In this document: piece by piece, positions 56,705-64,000 of the stretch
Position numbering within the stretch: the stretch's first letter is position 1
Layout: each line of letters starts with the position of its first letter
From: CAWJLE01 sp963843645
GTDB lineage: Bacteria; Chloroflexota; Anaerolineae; DAOTYC01
Direction: 5' to 3'
Length of the DNA stretch: 64,000 bases
NCBI GenBank assembly: GCA_963843645.1
Contig: CAWJLE010000001.1
Coordinates: forward strand, 310,001 to 374,000
The notes under the pieces: model-generated
What the model was told of the DNA's origin: nothing
Seen by the model: only the letters and a program-made list of their open reading frames with translations
Database searches by the model: none
Translations under genes and position numbers: made by a program

Positions 56705-57492
56705 ACTTGCGGGGAGGTTGGGCGCTGATTCGGCACGTCTGGCTGTCGTGGATGCAGTATCGCGGTTTCTTCTTTCTATTGGCTTTCATGTGGATGATTC
56801 CCCCACTGATCTATTGCCTGGTCTGGTCGACCGCTGCCGGCGGGCAGACGATCGGCGGATTCAGCCAGGGGGAATTCGTGGCCTACTACCTGACGCTGAT
56901 CCTGGTCAATCAGTTGACGTACGCCCAGACCAACTGGACGGTCGGCGATATGATCCGGCAGGGCAAAATGGACACACTGCTGTTGCGGCCGATGACGCCG
57001 GTGCTGGATGCCCTGGCCAACGAAGTCGCCGGCAAGGTGGTGTACATGCTCTTCGTGGTCCCGGCGGTGGCGATTCTGGCACTGCTGCTGCACCCGGAGT
57101 ATCACCTCAAGCCGGGGAACGTGCTGGTGTTCCTGCCGGCGCTGGCTCTAGCGTGGGCGCTGCGCTTCTGCTGGGGCTACTGGCTGGCATTGCTGGCCTT
57201 TTGGGCCACCCGCGCCGACGGATTGCTCGCGCTGCAGGACGCACTGGTCTTCCTGTTGGCAGGGCAGGTCGCGCCGACGGTTCTGCTGCCCGGGCTGCTG
57301 CGGCCGGTGGCGGTCGTTCTGCCGTTTCGTTACATGATCGGCTTTCCAGTCGAGATACTGACGGGGCGACTGGAGCCAGCGGAGATGGCGCAGGGCTTCG
57401 CCATCCAGGCAGCCTGGCTGATCGCCACTCTGGGGTTATTCACCATCATCTGGCGCGCGGGAGTACGCCGGTACGCGTCGGTGGGAGGATGA
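56701..57492 (+). CDS. ABC-2 family permease (PF06182-like)
   Basis: A 263-residue membrane protein with six helices. ATG 56701 in an ATGA overlap. Family pattern (COG4587 type): WMIPPLIYCLVWSTAAGGQT, GEFVAYYLTLILVNQLTYA, IRQGKMDTLLLRPMTPVLDA and the C-terminal IIWRAGVRRYASVGG. It forms the channel with the next permease. It is coupled by ATGA at 57489 to that gene. Confidence 0.9.
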   Translation: MNLRGGWALIRHVWLSWMQYRGFFFLLAFMWMIPPLIYCLVWSTAAGGQTIGGFSQGEFVAYYLTLILVNQLTYAQTNWTVGDMIRQGKMDTLLLRPMTPVLDALANEVAGKVVYMLFVVPAVAILALLLHPEYHLKPGNVLVFLPALALAWALRFCWGYWLALLAFWATRADGLLALQDALVFLLAGQVAPTVLLPGLLRPVAVVLPFRYMIGFPVEILTGRLEPAEMAQGFAIQAAWLIATLGLFTIIWRAGVRRYASVGG

Positions 57493-58286
57493 AGATGCAT
57501 GCTTTGAGACTGGTGCGCTGTTTCTTCGAGGCTTCGGCCCAAACCGTTCTGGCGTATTCGGCGGACTTCTGGCTCAGCCTGATCCATTCGACGTTAAACC
57601 TGGGCACCGGCGTGCTGGGGCTGATGGTCCTGTTCGGGCAGGTGCGGACCGTGCATGGCTGGGACTTTCCCACGACCCTGACCTTGTTGGGAGTATACCT
57701 GATCCTCGGCGCGCTGCGAGGGCTCGCCATCGGACCGAGCCTGGAAGCGCTGGCCGGAATGGACGGTGAAGTGTGGAGCGGGCGCCTCGATTTCACGTTG
57801 TTGCGGCCGGTGGACACGCAGTTCCTGGCCAGCCTGCGGCACTGGCGGCCGTTGGCGCTGGCCGACCTGGCGCTGGGCCTCGCAGTGTTGGTGCTGGCGA
57901 CACAACAACTGGGCCAAACGCTGACCTTGATCCGATTGTTGAGCTTCGGGCTGGCCCTCGTCGCAGGGTTGACGATCCTGTACGCCCTGCTGTTGGCCTT
58001 CGCCGGCCTCGTGTTCTGGAGCCCCGGCTTCCTGTTCACGTGGATCTTCGATGCGTTCTTCCAAATGGCGCGCTACCCGGTCGGCCTGTATCCCGGCTGG
58101 TTACGTCTGGTGCTGACCTGGATAGTTCCGGTCGGGTTGATGACCACCGTTCCGGCGCAGGCGCTCACGGGCGCGTTGGCTCCGGAAACGCTGCTGGGCA
58201 GCCTGGGCGTGGCGGCGGGGTCGGTTCTCGGCGCATCGGTGCTGTTCCGTTCCGGCCTGCGGCGATACGCCAGCGCCTCTAGTTGA
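57489..58286 (+). CDS. ABC-2 family permease (PF06182-like)
   Basis: A 265-residue partner permease of the COG3694 type. ATG 57489 overlaps the previous stop. It shares the motif order of its neighbour: WSGRLDFTLLRPVDTQFLAS, PVGLYPGWLRLVLTWIVPVG and FRSGLRRYASASS at the end. Two different permeases plus one ATPase is the known composition for this exporter group. Target substrates of homologues are poorly known. A hairpin repeat lies 8 bases after the stop. Confidence 0.9.
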   Translation: MKMHALRLVRCFFEASAQTVLAYSADFWLSLIHSTLNLGTGVLGLMVLFGQVRTVHGWDFPTTLTLLGVYLILGALRGLAIGPSLEALAGMDGEVWSGRLDFTLLRPVDTQFLASLRHWRPLALADLALGLAVLVLATQQLGQTLTLIRLLSFGLALVAGLTILYALLLAFAGLVFWSPGFLFTWIFDAFFQMARYPVGLYPGWLRLVLTWIVPVGLMTTVPAQALTGALAPETLLGSLGVAAGSVLGASVLFRSGLRRYASASS

Positions 58287-58293
58287 AGAGCTC

Positions 58294-58327
58294 AGACTTC
58301 CGAAGCTCCCAAGGACTTCGGAAGTCT
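58294..58327. repeat. TTCCGAA hairpin
   Basis: Arms AGACTTCCGAAGCTCC (58294-58309) and AAGGACTTCGGAAGTCT (58311-58327) with small mismatches at the loop side, directly after the ABC exporter operon. The rest of the 271-base gap to 58558 shows nothing recognisable. Confidence 0.8.
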
Positions 58328-58557
58328 GCTGCTACCGCTCGGCGGGTGCCAGAAGGGGCCCACGTTGACGCTGTCCTTCAGTTGTCAGTGAGATTCTGCA
58401 GAGCGGACCACCTGTCTCCATCACGTAGACGTCCTACTTGCCGTCGCGGTTCTACTCGAAGGTGAGCCGGGCTCATCCGGTCAGCAGCCGGCGCCCCAAC
58501 ACCACGAGCCCAACTGCGCACGCCAATCTCTCTGCGAGCATTCGCACCTATTCCTGT

Positions 58558-59433
58558 TTAGTAGCGCGCGGACCGGAGCTGCCGGTACGTCCGCTGGAGC
58601 AGCTGGGCATCCTTTTCGGTGTCCGGGCTTTCCACGATCAACAGGCCCTTGACGTCGAAATCGATCAACGCCTGCACCAGCTCGGTGTAGCTCAGGTCGG
58701 ACTCCTGGAGCATGAGGTGCTTGCGCTCGCCGTGAGCGCCGTACTGGATGCCGGACACGTGGATGTGCATGTCGTCGAGCGCGGCGCGTCCCAGGCGCGA
58801 TTCGATCAGCTTCAGCTGGGCGCTGAACTCGTCGTACGAGTTCGTCTGTCCCGAGCGGGCGTGAAGGTGCGCGAAATCGACGCAAGGAAGCACGCCCTGC
58901 CCTTTCAGGTCTGCGCTGAGCGACAGCAGCTCGTCCAGGGTGCCGAACTGGTCGACTTTGCCGGTGGTCTCCGGCCGCAGCACCACGTCGACGCCCTCGG
59001 CTCGCAGAGTGGCGGCGATGGCGGCGAGGTCGCTCTTCACCCGGTCGTACACCACGTCGGGCGGCGTGTCGCCGTAGAAGGCCGCGTGGAAGACGATGTT
59101 GCGCGCCCCGCACCAGTAGCCCACCCGGGCGGCTTTCAGGATGCGCTCCCGGCTGGCGTTGAGCTTGTCCTCGTCAGGCGAGTTGAGGTTGATGTAATAG
59201 GGGCCGTGCACGCTCAAGGCGACGTGATGGTCGCCGGCCGCCTGCTTCACTTCTGCGGCGGTCTGCTCGCCCATGCTGACACGGCGCACGAAAGCCAGCT
59301 CCATGCAATCCAGGCCCAGCGCCCGGATCTGGGCGACGCCGGCCGCGCTGCTCGGTTTCGGGGTGCTCGGCGGAGTGCCGCCCGTCCCGAACAGAAGATT
59401 GTCTTCGTAAGATGTCTCCGCAGAGCCGCTCAT
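58558..59433 (-). CDS. Endonuclease IV-like / TIM-barrel protein (AP_endonuc_2)
   Basis: A 291-residue protein; ATG 59433 has aggagga 5 bases upstream. The fold pattern is that of endonuclease IV and xylose isomerase-like barrels: NLLFGTGGTPPST at the start, ALSVHGPYYINLNS (metal His), RNIVFHAAFYGD (His), VVLRPETTGKVDQFGTLDEL (Glu), LPCVDFAHLHARS (Asp, His) and IHVSGIQYG (His). Endonuclease IV cuts DNA 5' of abasic sites using three zinc ions; most ligand positions are visible here. The archaeal/Chloroflexi subgroup is similarly near 280-290 residues. A sugar-phosphate isomerase role cannot be excluded. Confidence 0.8.
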   Translation of the reverse strand: MSGSAETSYEDNLLFGTGGTPPSTPKPSSAAGVAQIRALGLDCMELAFVRRVSMGEQTAAEVKQAAGDHHVALSVHGPYYINLNSPDEDKLNASRERILKAARVGYWCGARNIVFHAAFYGDTPPDVVYDRVKSDLAAIAATLRAEGVDVVLRPETTGKVDQFGTLDELLSLSADLKGQGVLPCVDFAHLHARSGQTNSYDEFSAQLKLIESRLGRAALDDMHIHVSGIQYGAHGERKHLMLQESDLSYTELVQALIDFDVKGLLIVESPDTEKDAQLLQRTYRQLRSARY

Positions 59434-59619
59434 GATTCCTCCTGTGATGGTTGCCTGCGCGGCTGTCGACGACGACGCCGGAACAGCATCGTTGCATTCG
59501 TCCTTCATTATAGCACGCCCGAGGCGCCGCTGCGAATGACTTCACCGGCGGTCTCCTTATTGCCTCCACATTCTCTCCACTATTGACAGTAACAGTTTTC
59601 AACTAGCTTGGGAAACGTA

Positions 59620-59648
59620 TTGACAGGAATGTAAGAAGCTGCTATAAT
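59620..59648 (+). promoter_or_regulatory. Consensus sigma-70 promoter of the MerR gene
   Basis: TTGACA (59620-59625), 17-base spacer, TATAAT (59643-59648): perfect match to the consensus in both boxes. Expected start near 59655. The spacer is not the 19-20 bases usual for MerR-activated promoters. Confidence 0.85.
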
Positions 59649-59728
59649 AGTGAATAAGAGCGCATATCTCTATCCAAAGCGAATTACAGCCAAACACTCT
59701 AGTCAAGGAGGAATTAAACCGATCGACC

Positions 59729-60175
59729 ATGGCTTACGATAGTAGACCGTTGTACACGATTGGCACCGCCGCAGAGCTGTTGGACGTTCACCCGCGCACG
59801 TTGCGACTCTACGAACAGGCCGGCCTGCTCAGGCCCGCGCGTCGCAATAATCGTCGCTTCTATTCCAATAATGATCTTAATTGGATTCGTTGCGTGCGCT
59901 ACCTGATCCACAAGAAGGGGTTGAACCAGGAAGGTCTGCGACGGCTTCTGGCACACATGCCGTGTTGGGAAATCCGGGGTTGCTCACCGCAGGAAGTCGC
60001 CAACTGCCCGGCGAAGTTCGACCACAGCAGTCCATGTTGGAAGCTGGCGGAATCGTACTGCGCCAAGGCCAACAAGTGCTTCGAGTGCGAGATGTACCTG
60101 GCGTCCAAAGAGCACCTGGTAATGGAAGGCGAGCTGACGGAAGTTCCCGACCTGGAAGAGGCTGAAGCCGTCTGA
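59729..60175 (+). CDS. MerR-family regulator with Cys-rich C-terminus
   Basis: A 148-residue protein. The MerR winged helix spans residues 7-75 (LYTIGTAAELLDVHPRTLRL, YEQAGLLRPARRNNRRFYS). The C-terminal half holds seven cysteines at residues 79, 85, 93, 103, 111, 117 and 120, with two PCW motifs (MPCWEIRGC and SSPCWKLAESYC), a pattern that suggests a metal or Fe-S site rather than the usual MerR effector domain. AGGAGG lies 17 bases before ATG 59729, farther than normal. It is expressed from a consensus promoter; a hairpin follows the gene. Confidence 0.85.
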   Translation: MAYDSRPLYTIGTAAELLDVHPRTLRLYEQAGLLRPARRNNRRFYSNNDLNWIRCVRYLIHKKGLNQEGLRRLLAHMPCWEIRGCSPQEVANCPAKFDHSSPCWKLAESYCAKANKCFECEMYLASKEHLVMEGELTEVPDLEEAEAV

Positions 60176-60221
60176 CGATCCAACGGCAACCTCCGCATCG
60201 ATGATGCTTCGAGACCCACGG

Positions 60222-60261
60222 AGAGACACATCCTTCGAGCTACTGGAAGGCGTGTGTCTCT
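60222..60261 (+). terminator. Hairpin downstream of the MerR gene
   Basis: AGAGACACATCCTTC (60222-60236) pairs with GAAGGCGTGTGTCTCT (60246-60261) apart from a one-base bulge and one mismatch; a weak pyrimidine tract follows. It may terminate the MerR transcript. Confidence 0.5.
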
Positions 60262-60319
60262 GTCTTCAGTTTCAAGGAATCATCCTCTAGATATTTCATT
60301 CCACGACATCAAACAAGAA

Positions 60320-60371
60320 CGTCCGTCCACGAAGGGCAGAAGAAGAGCAGGCAGTCCTTCGTGGACGGACG
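60320..60371. terminator. Perfect 16-bp hairpin between convergent genes
   Basis: CGTCCGTCCACGAAGG (60320-60335) and complement (60356-60371) around a 20-base purine-rich loop, six bases from the larA stop. It is placed to end the minus-strand operon, though no T run is present. Confidence 0.55.
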
Positions 60372-60377
60372 GCCCGA

Positions 60378-61646
60378 CTACGGCGCGAGAACGGGGATGG
60401 TCTGGGGGCCCTCCGGCAGCACGCAGATCGAGGCCTCCGGACCGTACCGGTGCAGCAGCGCCGCCAGCGTTTCCTCGACGGAATGGCAGGGCGTCAGCAG
60501 CGCCCGGCGGATTTCCTCGTCCGACAGGTACGTCGACTTCAGGTAGACGTCCGCCTTCAGCTGGATGAGCGCCTGAACGAGGACCTCCCACTGATCGCGC
60601 TTGGAGAAACCCGGCTCGTTGACCATGTCCAGCAGCTTCTGCGGGTGGTCCGCCATGTGGAGCAGATTCCGGTACTCGCCGTGGCTGGGGATGCCGTCCC
60701 AGCATTCGGCGGCCAGGATGATGGCACCGCCAGGCTTGACGACCTGGGCAGCCGCGGACATGCCCTTGATGGCCTGGTACAGGTTGAGGTCCAGCGGGTA
60801 GCCGGCGTTCGTGCTGATCACGACGTCGAACGCCTGGTTCACGGTCACCATGGCCTGCTGCCGGACGAACTCAGCGCCCTGCCGGTGGGCGGGCTCCATA
60901 CTGCCGGCAAACACGTTCGTGATCGCCCGGTCCTTGTTCAGCGTCACATTCAGGATGAACGAGGGCCGCGTCTTCTGCGCCACTTCCAGGATCTCTTCCC
61001 ACAGCGGACTGCCCACGGTGCGCCCCCAGCCGGTCCCGGGATCCCCGATCATCGGCCCGGAATGGTTGGCCATGATCGTCTCTTCGCCGGATACGCCCGG
61101 CATGACCGCCTTGGGTCCGCCGCTGAAGCCGGCGAAGAAGTGGGGCTCGATGAAACCGGTCAGGATCTTGACACCGGCCGCAAGGTAAGTCTTGTTCACC
61201 CAGATGGGATGGCCGTGCCGCGTTTCGCCCAGATAGTCCAGCTGGCTCTTGTCGGTGCAGTCGTGCTGGAGGATGCGGTAGCGCCGGACGACGTCCGGAC
61301 CGAGCATCCGGTCCAGCTCTTCGGCGGTGTTGGCCCGGTGCGTGCCCAGGGCATTGATCAGCACCACGTCTTCGGTCGGAACGTGCGACAACTCCTTCAG
61401 CAGCACCGGCAGAACGCGATCGTTGGGCATCGGGCGGGTCAGGTCGCTGAAGACGATCGCAACGGTGTCGCCCGCGTGGACCATTTGCCGGAGGGGGGCT
61501 GAGTCGATCGGCTGCCGCAGCGCGCGGCGAATCGCGGCCGGCTCATCCGGAACGCCGGGCACGAAACCCGGTTCCAGGATCGTCACGTTGCGGTCCGGCA
61601 GGTCGGTCCACAGTCCTTCTCGGCCGTAGGCCAGCTTCACACGCAT
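60378..61646 (-). CDS. larA: Nickel-dependent lactate racemase family protein (LarA)
   Basis: A 422-residue LarA/DUF2088 protein. Motifs: AIVFSDLTRPMPNDRVLPVL, INALGTHRANTAEELDRML, LQHDC, GFIEPHFFAGFSGGPKAVMP and ANHSGP, which match the His and Lys residues that hold the nickel-pincer (NPN) cofactor and substrate in LarA. Family members racemise or epimerise 2-hydroxy acids, including lactate, malate and glucose derivatives. The NPN cofactor genes larB, larC and larE are not in this window, so the exact substrate and maturation route are open. It is last in a run with the PH-domain protein and nitroreductase. Confidence 0.88.
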   Translation of the reverse strand: MRVKLAYGREGLWTDLPDRNVTILEPGFVPGVPDEPAAIRRALRQPIDSAPLRQMVHAGDTVAIVFSDLTRPMPNDRVLPVLLKELSHVPTEDVVLINALGTHRANTAEELDRMLGPDVVRRYRILQHDCTDKSQLDYLGETRHGHPIWVNKTYLAAGVKILTGFIEPHFFAGFSGGPKAVMPGVSGEETIMANHSGPMIGDPGTGWGRTVGSPLWEEILEVAQKTRPSFILNVTLNKDRAITNVFAGSMEPAHRQGAEFVRQQAMVTVNQAFDVVISTNAGYPLDLNLYQAIKGMSAAAQVVKPGGAIILAAECWDGIPSHGEYRNLLHMADHPQKLLDMVNEPGFSKRDQWEVLVQALIQLKADVYLKSTYLSDEEIRRALLTPCHSVEETLAALLHRYGPEASICVLPEGPQTIPVLAP

Positions 61647-61673
61647 GTTACCCTCTCCTGAACGTCACCATTC

Positions 61674-62582
61674 TCACGAAAGGCCGTGGCCGACCACGAC
61701 GACCAGCACGGCCATCCACAGATAAGACTGAATCAAGACGGTCCCGGCCCACAAGATCACCGTCCCGACGCGCTGCCCGGAGTGGATCGCGATGCCCACC
61801 ACCCCGTTGACCAGCAGGCCCAGGGCGCCGATGGCGGGGACCGCGAACAACTTCACGGCGGGCCCCACACGATCGATCTGCCCGGCGGCGTCGAAATGGA
61901 AGGGCAGAATCGGGGGTAGAGTGGGAAAGACCGCGCACAGATACGCGAACAACGCCACGTTGAGCAGGAGCGCCACGCCCCACAATCCCTGCGCCAGGTA
62001 ATCCGTCCAAAAGGACATCCCCATCAGCCGTCCGCCGACGACCGCGGATGCGACCGGGTGCATCACGCCGAGGGACTGGCGCAGGATGAGCGCCTGGCGG
62101 AGGCCCTCCGGGTCCTCGGGTGAGATGACGTAAGCCCGGCCGTGGGCGGCGACGAGCAGCTGGTTTTCACTGGGCTGGGTCGAGAAGAAGTAGGCGAGGC
62201 CCAGGCCTTCGATGTGGCCGCGCCCGATGCGGTAGCCCGGCCAATGCAGCAGCGGCAGCGTCACGCGCCCCGTCGGCGTCGATACGGCCTGTACGTCGTG
62301 GATCTCGGAGAGCGGGATGGTCGTTTCGTAGCCGGCCCAGTAGATGTGGAGCGCGTCGCGGTCCAGGATGTAGTACAGGCTGAAGTAGCCGTACGTCCAG
62401 AAAGCCAGCACCGCCGCGACCACGATGGTTACGACGATGACCAGCCCGAAGCCGAAAGAAACCATGTTGATCGGGTTGTGCACGAGTAAGGCCGACCATC
62501 CACCCACCGAGGCCAGTGCGACGACGGTCAACAGAATGCCGATCCATCCTCCCCAGGATGGGTGGATCTTCCAGAAGGACAT
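61674..62582 (-). CDS. Membrane protein with PH-like and DUF1648-like domains
   Basis: A 302-residue membrane protein; ATG 62582 preferred (MSFWKIHPSWGGWIG). Two N-terminal helices (residues about 12-65), then a beta-rich PH-like part (YYILDRDALHIYWAGYETTI, PLSEIHDVQAVSTPTGRVTL and AYVISPEDPEGLRQAL), then further helices with ILPFHFDAAGQIDRVGP, a DUF1648-type motif. Proteins of this kind sense or respond to envelope state in some firmicutes; function here is unknown. It lies 27 bases from larA and 26 from the nitroreductase. Confidence 0.75.
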   Translation of the reverse strand: MSFWKIHPSWGGWIGILLTVVALASVGGWSALLVHNPINMVSFGFGLVIVVTIVVAAVLAFWTYGYFSLYYILDRDALHIYWAGYETTIPLSEIHDVQAVSTPTGRVTLPLLHWPGYRIGRGHIEGLGLAYFFSTQPSENQLLVAAHGRAYVISPEDPEGLRQALILRQSLGVMHPVASAVVGGRLMGMSFWTDYLAQGLWGVALLLNVALFAYLCAVFPTLPPILPFHFDAAGQIDRVGPAVKLFAVPAIGALGLLVNGVVGIAIHSGQRVGTVILWAGTVLIQSYLWMAVLVVVVGHGLS

Positions 62583-62608
62583 GAAGGTTCTCCGATTAGA
62601 CGTCAGAG

Positions 62609-63130
62609 CTAGTCGATGCGCGAGCTGACCTCGGACAACGAGCGGCGAGCGGTGCGGGCCTTCACCTGGTCCGCGGGATAGCCGAGCGTCACCATGGCCA
62701 CAGGGCGCTGGTTCGGCGGCACGTCCAGCGCGGCCGCCGCGCGAGACTCGTCGAACGCGCCGATCCAGCACGTGCCGATCTCGAGCGCCGTCGCCATCAG
62801 CAGGAGGGTCATCACCGCGGCCGCGGTATCCTGCAGGCTGTAGAGGTCCCGGCCGCGTGGGCCGTAGGTCGCAGCCGATTCGTCGGGTACCGCGCAGATG
62901 ACGATGACGACCGGCGCCTCCAACAGCGACTGCTGGTTCCAGGCGGCTTCAGACAGAGCCGCCTTGACCGCGGTATTGTGCACGACCCAGAAATGCCACG
63001 GCTGTTTGTTGCCGGCCGAAGGAGCGGAAATCGCGGCCTCCAGGATGCGCTGAACGACCTTCGGCGAAATATCGTCGGAGCGGTAGTGCCGGACGCTGGC
63101 CCGCTTGGCAATGGCCTCCCATACTTCCAT
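62609..63130 (-). CDS. Nitroreductase family protein
   Basis: A 173-residue FMN-dependent oxidoreductase: RASVRHYRSDDISPKVVQRI (phosphate-binding Arg and Ser), ISAPSAGNKQPWHFWVV, and the C-terminal IGTCWIGAFDES and VTLGYPAD. Length is typical of the short subgroup. It probably reduces quinones, nitro compounds or flavins with NAD(P)H. A catcatgaa-free upstream gives RBS aaggaga before the ATG at 63130. First gene of the nitroreductase-PH-larA run. Confidence 0.92.
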   Translation of the reverse strand: MEVWEAIAKRASVRHYRSDDISPKVVQRILEAAISAPSAGNKQPWHFWVVHNTAVKAALSEAAWNQQSLLEAPVVIVICAVPDESAATYGPRGRDLYSLQDTAAAVMTLLLMATALEIGTCWIGAFDESRAAAALDVPPNQRPVAMVTLGYPADQVKARTARRSLSEVSSRID

Positions 63131-63212
63131 GCGATTCTCCTTTCGCCATCGGCTCGTTCATTATAGCAGGCTTCAGCGAGTGTAGCAACAACGACGGCGT
63201 TCCGCGGTCACC

Positions 63213-63244
63213 AAACTTCCGAAGTTTTGGAAACTTCGGAAGTT
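63213..63244. repeat. TTCCGAA hairpin
   Basis: Arms AACTTCCGAAGTTT (63214-63227) and AAACTTCGGAAGTT (63231-63244), loop of three, just beyond the stop of the ABC-2 permease on the minus strand. Confidence 0.85.
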
Positions 63245-63249
63245 CATTG

Positions 63250-64000
63250 TTACTTGATCAGCCGCTGGCGCATGAAGCGCAGCGACAGGTTGATCAACAC
63301 GAACGACACGACGGCCATCCACAGCAGGTCCCAGAGCAGTGCGGGGGTGACTTGGCCCATGACCAGGGCGCGGATGGGCTGCACGGCGTGCGTCAGCGGC
63401 GACAGCCAGGCCAGCCCCCGGATGTTCGGCGGCAGCCGGTCCAACGGAAAGAACACGCCGGAGAAGAAAAACATCGGCGTGATGCCCAGCGTGACGTAGT
63501 AGTTGAAAGCGTCGAAGGTGGGCACTTTGGACGTCACCACCATCGACAGCGAGGAGAACATCAGCCCTTCCAGGACGGCGACGATTGGGATGGCCAGCGC
63601 CCACCACGAGTGAATCAAGCCGAATGGGGCCAGCACGATCAGCACCACCGTGGACGAAATGAGCGCCCGCGTGGTGCCCCACAGGATCTCGCCGCCGATC
63701 ACGTCCTCCAGATTGCAGGGCGTGGCCAGGATAGCATCGAACGTCTTCTGGTAAACCATGCGCACGAAGGAGCCGTACGTGCACTCGAACGACGAAGCGT
63801 ACATGGCGCCCGTGGCGGCGAACGCCGGGGCCAGGAACTGGACGAAGGATACCCCGTCGATGTTCGACACGTAGTAGCCCAATCCCAGGCCCAGGGCCAG
63901 GATGCTCAACAGCGGCTCGACGAATGGCGGCCACAGCTCGGTCCTCCAGGCGTGCAGGAAGATGTCGCGGTCGCGCTGCCAGACCCGGTAGATCCGGTAC
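63250..64000 (-). CDS. ABC-2 type permease (NodJ-like), N-terminus cut by the window
   Basis: The minus-strand frame is open to base 64000, giving at least 250 residues: YRVWQRDRDIFLHAWRTELW upstream of the first visible Met, then LLSILALGLGLGYYVS, FLAPAFAATGAMYASSFECT, MVYQKTFDAILATPCNLEDV and a late FFFSGVFFPLDRLPPNIRGL. This is the DrrB/NodJ family of ABC-2 permeases with six helices, used in lipo-oligosaccharide or drug export. The ATPase partner presumably lies just beyond the window. Start not visible. Confidence 0.85.
   Translation of the reverse strand, partial: YRIYRVWQRDRDIFLHAWRTELWPPFVEPLLSILALGLGLGYYVSNIDGVSFVQFLAPAFAATGAMYASSFECTYGSFVRMVYQKTFDAILATPCNLEDVIGGEILWGTTRALISSTVVLIVLAPFGLIHSWWALAIPIVAVLEGLMFSSLSMVVTSKVPTFDAFNYYVTLGITPMFFFSGVFFPLDRLPPNIRGLAWLSPLTHAVQPIRALVMGQVTPALLWDLLWMAVVSFVLINLSLRFMRQRLIK

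Noticed and set aside
59541..59586. Another phased repeat array ahead of the MerR gene
   Set aside because: TCCTTA, TCCACA and TCCACT are spaced by 11 bases, but TTCACC is out of phase and no -10 box follows at 15 bases; the gene has a consensus promoter instead.

Overview
The window is one 64 kb stretch of GC-rich bacterial chromosome. Both ends cut a gene: a flippase at base 1 and an ABC-2 permease at base 64000. The gene mix (ScpA, DUF3048 lipoprotein, PATAN/DUF4388 protein with a small GTPase, LarA, a CtpE-like P-type ATPase, three M42 peptidases, many GT4 glycosyltransferases) and the dense palindromic repeats fit a member of the Chloroflexota, perhaps Anaerolineae-like. This assignment is inference; no rRNA gene or other decisive marker is present.

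Layout. (1) 1-19.6 kb: a plus-strand surface-polysaccharide operon with flippase end, GT4/GT2/GT87/CgeB-like glycosyltransferases, GDP-fucose synthase, an epimerase, an O-antigen-ligase-like protein with a TPR tail, a WecA-type initiating transferase and a UDP-HexNAc dehydrogenase. An SMC-like ATPase/DUF4276 pair lies inside it, joined by 4-base overlaps. (2) 19.6-22.4 kb: cyclophilin lipoprotein, DedA-type membrane protein, Gp37/Gp68 (DUF5131) protein and a peroxiredoxin-like protein with an in-frame UGA that is probably selenocysteine. (3) 22.6-28.6 kb: a second glycosyltransferase group plus a minus-strand SDR. (4) 28.6-33.3 kb: VanZ, ScpA, a glycosidase-amidase fusion and a secreted DUF5666 repeat protein. 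(5) 33.5-37.7 kb: two PhoB-type regulators, a histidine kinase and a ferredoxin-like protein. (6) 37.9-41.1 kb: three consecutive M42 aminopeptidases. (7) 41.5-46.1 kb: C26 amidotransferase, receiver protein overlapping a P-type ATPase, and a metallophosphoesterase. (8) 46.6-50.8 kb, minus strand: pgk, ssb, a receiver with degenerate GGDEF, a small GTPase and a PATAN protein. (9) 50.9-53.0 kb: an IS110-family transposase between two perfect 86-bp inverted repeats. (10) 53.2-64 kb: DUF3048 lipoprotein, tandem-MerR regulator with a three-gene ABC exporter, an endonuclease-IV-like protein, a Cys-rich MerR protein, larA, a PH-domain membrane protein, nitroreductase and ABC-2 permease.

Regulation and repeats. 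Three promoters (ahead of 32179, 42429 and 45416) carry four or five direct repeats of about T(T/C)(T/A)ACC at an exact 11-bp period, ending 15-16 bp before a -10 box. This is the architecture of PhoB/PhoP-type operators, and two PhoB-type regulators are encoded nearby. Three palindrome families occur: eight copies of a roughly 30-bp TTCCGAA hairpin, two giant palindromes with 62- and 69-bp arms, and the 86-bp repeat that flanks the IS110 gene and has a solo copy at 46.4 kb.

Data quality. At least fourteen conserved genes, including ssb, are broken by single-base shifts while both halves stay conserved. I read these mostly as consensus errors and give each as one gene with the shift noted.
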